Below are positions 42,124-45,056 of a DNA stretch of 45,056 nucleotides, piece after piece. Origin of the DNA: Ichthyosporea sp. XGB-2017a (taxonomy: Eukaryota; Opisthokonta; Ichthyosporea); NCBI GenBank assembly GCA_002811675.1, contig PDIM01010330.1:1-45056 (forward strand), in the 5' to 3' direction. The notes beneath the pieces are model-generated. The model ran no database searches. It was not told where the DNA came from and saw only the letters and a list, made by a program, of their open reading frames with translations. How positions within the stretch are numbered: position 1 is the stretch's first letter; each line of letters begins with the position of its first letter. Made by a program: the position numbers and the translations under genes.

Positions 42124-43524
42124 ATGGGGCGTCGGGGAGGAGCATCAAAGAAAAGAAAGAAGGAGAAGAGGAATAAGAAGGGATCCCATTATGATAAATC
42201 TTCTATTGCCAGTGAGTCTACTGATCTGGGGTCGTTCAGAACCCCTGTAGGGAAGGTAAAGGCCATTGACCATGCTGTGAAGAGCTTTGAAAGTATTGCC
42301 AGGGTTGTAGTGGGGGAGAACAATGCAAAGTATGGGTATGGGAGATTGGCTGTGAGCTTTCCGCTTGCGGCAAAATCTCTGGTGAACAGTGTTCTCGTTG
42401 GGACAAAGAGTGAAGATTCGGCTCTTTTGCAAAACCTCGCAGAAGAACATCTGGGGCTTGTAAATAATGAAGTGCGAAAACGAGTTTGGCCGTTGCTTGT
42501 TGGCCTGTCTCACTATCCATGTTCAAGGAAAGACATGGTAAAGCATAAGGACTGGAAACAGATTGATTTGGATGTAGAAAGGTCCTTCAATACATTTCCA
42601 AAAGGTATTACTATGAAGGAAAGGTTAAAATTGAGAGAGAAGCTCAGAATTGTGCTAAGAACCGTTTTTTCGAGAAGACCAAAAATTCATTATTATCAGG
42701 GATTTCATGATATCTGTGCTGTCTGTGTACTTGTTCTGGGTGAACAGAAGGGGGATTTCCATTCGAAAATGGAAGAAATCGCTGACGTATGCGAAAGGAT
42801 AGCAATATTTCATCTAAGAGATGCGCTGAATTCGAACCTGGATGTTGTGTTTTCAATTCTTTCTCTTCTCTTCCCTTTAATCGATGCCCTAGATCCCGAA
42901 GTTTCCTCAAGGGTCATTTTCCCGTCAAATGTACAACCCTTTTTTGCCCTCTCATGGTATTTAACTTGGTTTTCTTATGTATTGGACGACTTGGGTAAAA
43001 TCAGTCGTGTCTTTGATTTTTTCTTGGCTTCTCACCCACTCATGCCCATTTACTTATCCGCAGCTACTGTTATTCAACGAAGAAAAGAACTATTTGAGCT
43101 TTTGGAAGTACATCCGGAAGATGAACTTTACTCGGGTGTACATGGGCTTCTAAGCAAGTTTCCTAAACATTTGAATATCGACGCTCTCATTGTACAGGCA
43201 AAGAACATTTTTGTTAAAGTTCCTCCCAGTCGACTTATTGGCATTGCAAATGTATTTTCAAAATCAGGGAAGTTCAGTAACACAATGCCAGTAATTCCTT
43301 TCAAGAATGGATTAAGCTGCTCCATTGCCGGGTATCCATACAAGTGGCAGAATGAAAGCTTCAATGAAAATTATGAAGTGGAAGAAATGCAAAAATATGT
43401 CTCCAAGCAACAGGCTTCTGTGGAGGCAGATGAAAGCAAGATGAAATATGCTGTTTATGCTTTGTCGGCCGGGGTGAGTATAGCTGCTTATTTAATGCTT
43501 TATACACAAGAGCTCTGGTCTTAG
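42124..43524 (+). CDS. TBC1D20: TBC1D20-type Rab GTPase-activating protein
   Basis: Single exon, 466 aa; start at MGRRGGASKKRKKEK, since no ATG precedes it in frame. The TBC domain (about 115-330) carries both catalytic fingers: IDLDVER for the arginine finger and YYQGFHD for the glutamine finger. A hydrophobic segment at about 441-460 (YAVYALSAGVSIAAYLMLY) near the end is a C-terminal membrane anchor, as in TBC1D20 and yeast Gyp8. These are ER-anchored GAPs for Rab1/Rab18-type GTPases. The Lys-rich N-terminus is unlike animal TBC1D20 and may be disordered. The tail lies 61 bp from the OXA1 stop. Confidence 0.92.
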   Translation: MGRRGGASKKRKKEKRNKKGSHYDKSSIASESTDLGSFRTPVGKVKAIDHAVKSFESIARVVVGENNAKYGYGRLAVSFPLAAKSLVNSVLVGTKSEDSALLQNLAEEHLGLVNNEVRKRVWPLLVGLSHYPCSRKDMVKHKDWKQIDLDVERSFNTFPKGITMKERLKLREKLRIVLRTVFSRRPKIHYYQGFHDICAVCVLVLGEQKGDFHSKMEEIADVCERIAIFHLRDALNSNLDVVFSILSLLFPLIDALDPEVSSRVIFPSNVQPFFALSWYLTWFSYVLDDLGKISRVFDFFLASHPLMPIYLSAATVIQRRKELFELLEVHPEDELYSGVHGLLSKFPKHLNIDALIVQAKNIFVKVPPSRLIGIANVFSKSGKFSNTMPVIPFKNGLSCSIAGYPYKWQNESFNENYEVEEMQKYVSKQQASVEADESKMKYAVYALSAGVSIAAYLMLYTQELWS

Positions 43525-43585
43525 CTATGCCTTGCCTCCTCTACAGTATACACCAATAAATTTAACTTAAACTACTTTATTGCAT

Positions 43586-44866
43586 TTAGTTATTTGGGCG
43601 AGGCCTGCGATAGTTTCCTCTGGCACCTGGGCCCTCTTGTTGCTTCTCAAGTTCGGCATAGTACGCTGCCTTGGCATTTTCAAAGAAACCTCCAGTTTCT
43701 TTCTTAGTTGCACTTGCGGGATGATTAATTGCATCAGGAATGTTAAAAGCACGTTTAAATAAAGGTGTTCTTAGCATACCAGCTTGAATCAAACTAAACA
43801 AATTCGAGGCATTCCAGTACACGAAAACTCCAGAAGGAAAGGAATAGGTTAAAGGAACCATCAAAACTGCCATACCACGCATAAAGTTTTTCATTCCCGG
43901 AGCTGGCTTTGCACCTTCAACTCCAACCTCCATTGTGGCTAACAAACTCATTGAAGCCAGCACTGGAAGAGCCAGCGTGGGATCTGAAACAGTGAGATCA
44001 GGAAACCAAAACATACCACCATTAGCAAAGCTTTCAGCAGGGGCTTCGGCAAGTCTTCTGATACCTAAAAAGAAGGAAATAAAGAAAGGCATCTGAACAA
44101 GTGGACCAATTAACCCTTTCCAAGGACTGCACTGGTGAGTTTCCATCAAGGCCTTAAGTTTTTTACTGTAGTCTAAAAGCAATAATGAAAACCAACTACA
44201 TTAGAAACACTTTGAAACATATACAAGTCTACTTCATAAACATCGCATTAAAACCCTACCTTGAGCCAGCAGATGATTCTTTTGCTTGAAAGCAGTATTC
44301 ATTTTCCCTTGAAGTTCTTCCATCTCAGGTTTGATATTAGAAAGTCTCATGTTATTTCTTGTGCCAGCGACAACAATTGGGAAAACAGCCATTCGAAAAA
44401 GCAAAGTGGTAGCGATAATTGCCCCTGCCCAAGACAAATGGCCTGTGGTGCCCACGAATTCTATCAGATGCTGGACGTATCCAACGGGAAAGCTCATTTC
44501 AAACCCAGCTGCTAGCACTTCCCCCTTTTGAATGAGAGCTGATCCCAATGTCTCAGGGGTGCTTGTTACCCCATCAACAGTCAAATCAACAGGAATCTCC
44601 GCAGGACTACTTGAGCTTGATTCACTTCCTTTAATTAACTCAGAATTACTCACACGCGTTGTTGAAAACAGCCTTGAGGCCCCCACACAAGGGATGGCCA
44701 TAAAGTTCCCCGAGATTGATCTTTTATTCCCAATTTTCACAATGCTTTCGGTGCTATGCCCGACAGCACCCGAAAATGATCGACTCTGTCCCCCATTTTG
44801 CACAGTTCGACTCAAAAACGGAGCAAACTTTCCCCATCGGGGGGCAACTGTTCTCAAAGAAATCAT
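43586..44866 (-). CDS. OXA1L: Mitochondrial inner-membrane insertase OXA1
   Basis: Two exons on the minus strand, 44260-44866 and 43586-44172, about 397 aa; an 87-bp intron splits an Asp codon. The start is MISLRTVAPRWGK. The N-terminus is basic, Ser/Thr-rich and lacks early acidic residues (RTVAPRWGKFAPFLSRTVQ), as in a mitochondrial presequence. The YidC/Oxa1/Alb3 core starts at LSWAGAIIATTLLFRMAVFP. It continues with MPFFISFFLGIRRLAE, MRGMAVLMVPLTYSFPSGVFVYW and a final segment NLFSLIQAGML, giving the five membrane spans of the family. The C-terminal tail is short and basic and may bind the mitoribosome. OXA1 inserts mitochondrially made proteins into the inner membrane, so with bL32m there are two mitochondrial gene-expression genes in the window. 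A plastid ALB3 is less likely, given the tail and presequence. Confidence 0.93.
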
Positions 44867-44936
44867 ATTCCTCTCAGGATCTTCGTGAGCAGCAACGGAT
44901 TCAAAACAAAAAAAAAATAAAAGGAAAAAAAAAAAG

Positions 44937-44972
<36 letters not shown>

Positions 44973-45056
44973 AGAAAAAAAATGGCGCGAAAAAGTTTTT
45001 TTCCCAAAGGGTGTTTGTTTTTTTTTTCATTGGCTTTTTTTTTTTTTGATTTTTTT
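44867..45056. promoter_or_regulatory. OXA1 upstream region with poly(A) tract and repeat copy B
   Basis: A-rich sequence, including a run of at least 30 A before 44972, then the second copy of the 76-bp repeat. By analogy with copy A, a plus-strand gene may start just beyond the window. Confidence 0.4.
44962..45037 (+). repeat. Dispersed 76-bp perfect repeat, copy B
   Basis: Exact match to 41987-42062 in the same orientation. The sequences diverge in the T-rich segment after GGCTTT. Confidence 0.9.

Noticed and set aside
1-45056. Transposons, viral relics, CRISPR arrays
   Set aside because: No transposase, reverse transcriptase, integrase or capsid-like frames, no long terminal repeats and no spaced direct-repeat array were seen on either strand.

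Overview
This is a gene-dense stretch of a nuclear genome from a ciliated, single-celled eukaryote. The evidence is: short GT-AG introns (about 70-160 bp), TAA, TAG and TGA all used as stops (standard code), AATAAA-like signals after genes, nuclear genes for mitochondrial proteins (bL32m, OXA1), and genes for motile-cilium building (IFT144, the dynein-2 chain WDR60, SSNA1, TPPP). I cannot name the lineage with confidence. A stramenopile such as a labyrinthulid, a zoosporic fungus or a unicellular holozoan would each fit part of the gene set.

I read 17 protein genes. Left to right: a multidomain diacylglycerol kinase (+), a TPPP/p25-alpha protein (-), urease (-), mitochondrial ribosomal protein bL32m (+), WDR60 (-), IFT144/WDR19 (+), an unknown charged protein (+), a tau/MAP-like repeat protein (+), a DDHD phospholipase A1 (-), a kinesin-14 (+), an unknown basic protein (+), a cyclic-nucleotide-binding-domain protein (-), an acidic protein with possible clathrin-adaptor motifs (-), SSNA1/DIP13 (+), DNA polymerase alpha subunit B (-), TBC1D20-type Rab GAP (+) and mitochondrial insertase OXA1 (-). 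Exon joins were worked out by hand from phase-matched splice sites and family similarity. Most genes have zero to two introns. POLA2 has eight and the tau-like gene has four.

The layout alternates head-to-head pairs (390-1,770 bp between start codons) with tail-to-tail pairs, four of which leave only 58-152 bp between stop codons. The divergent promoters hold long poly(dA:dT) tracts. The WDR60/IFT144 promoter also holds a 186-bp tandem repeat that runs into a 943-base assembly gap. A 76-bp perfect repeat containing an E2F-like site lies before TBC1D20/POLA2 and again at the right edge.

Six of the 17 genes concern microtubules or cilia: TPPP, WDR60, IFT144, the tau-like MAP, kinesin-14 and SSNA1. 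The most unusual item is the tau-like protein at 21871-23165, with about nine tubulin-binding-type repeats and a 168-bp in-frame duplication that is nearly identical at DNA level. Second is the lipid kinase at 342-4271, which joins two DEP domains, a C1-like finger, a DAG kinase, a C2 domain and an LNS2 domain in one chain. No tRNA, rRNA, CRISPR array or transposon was recognised.
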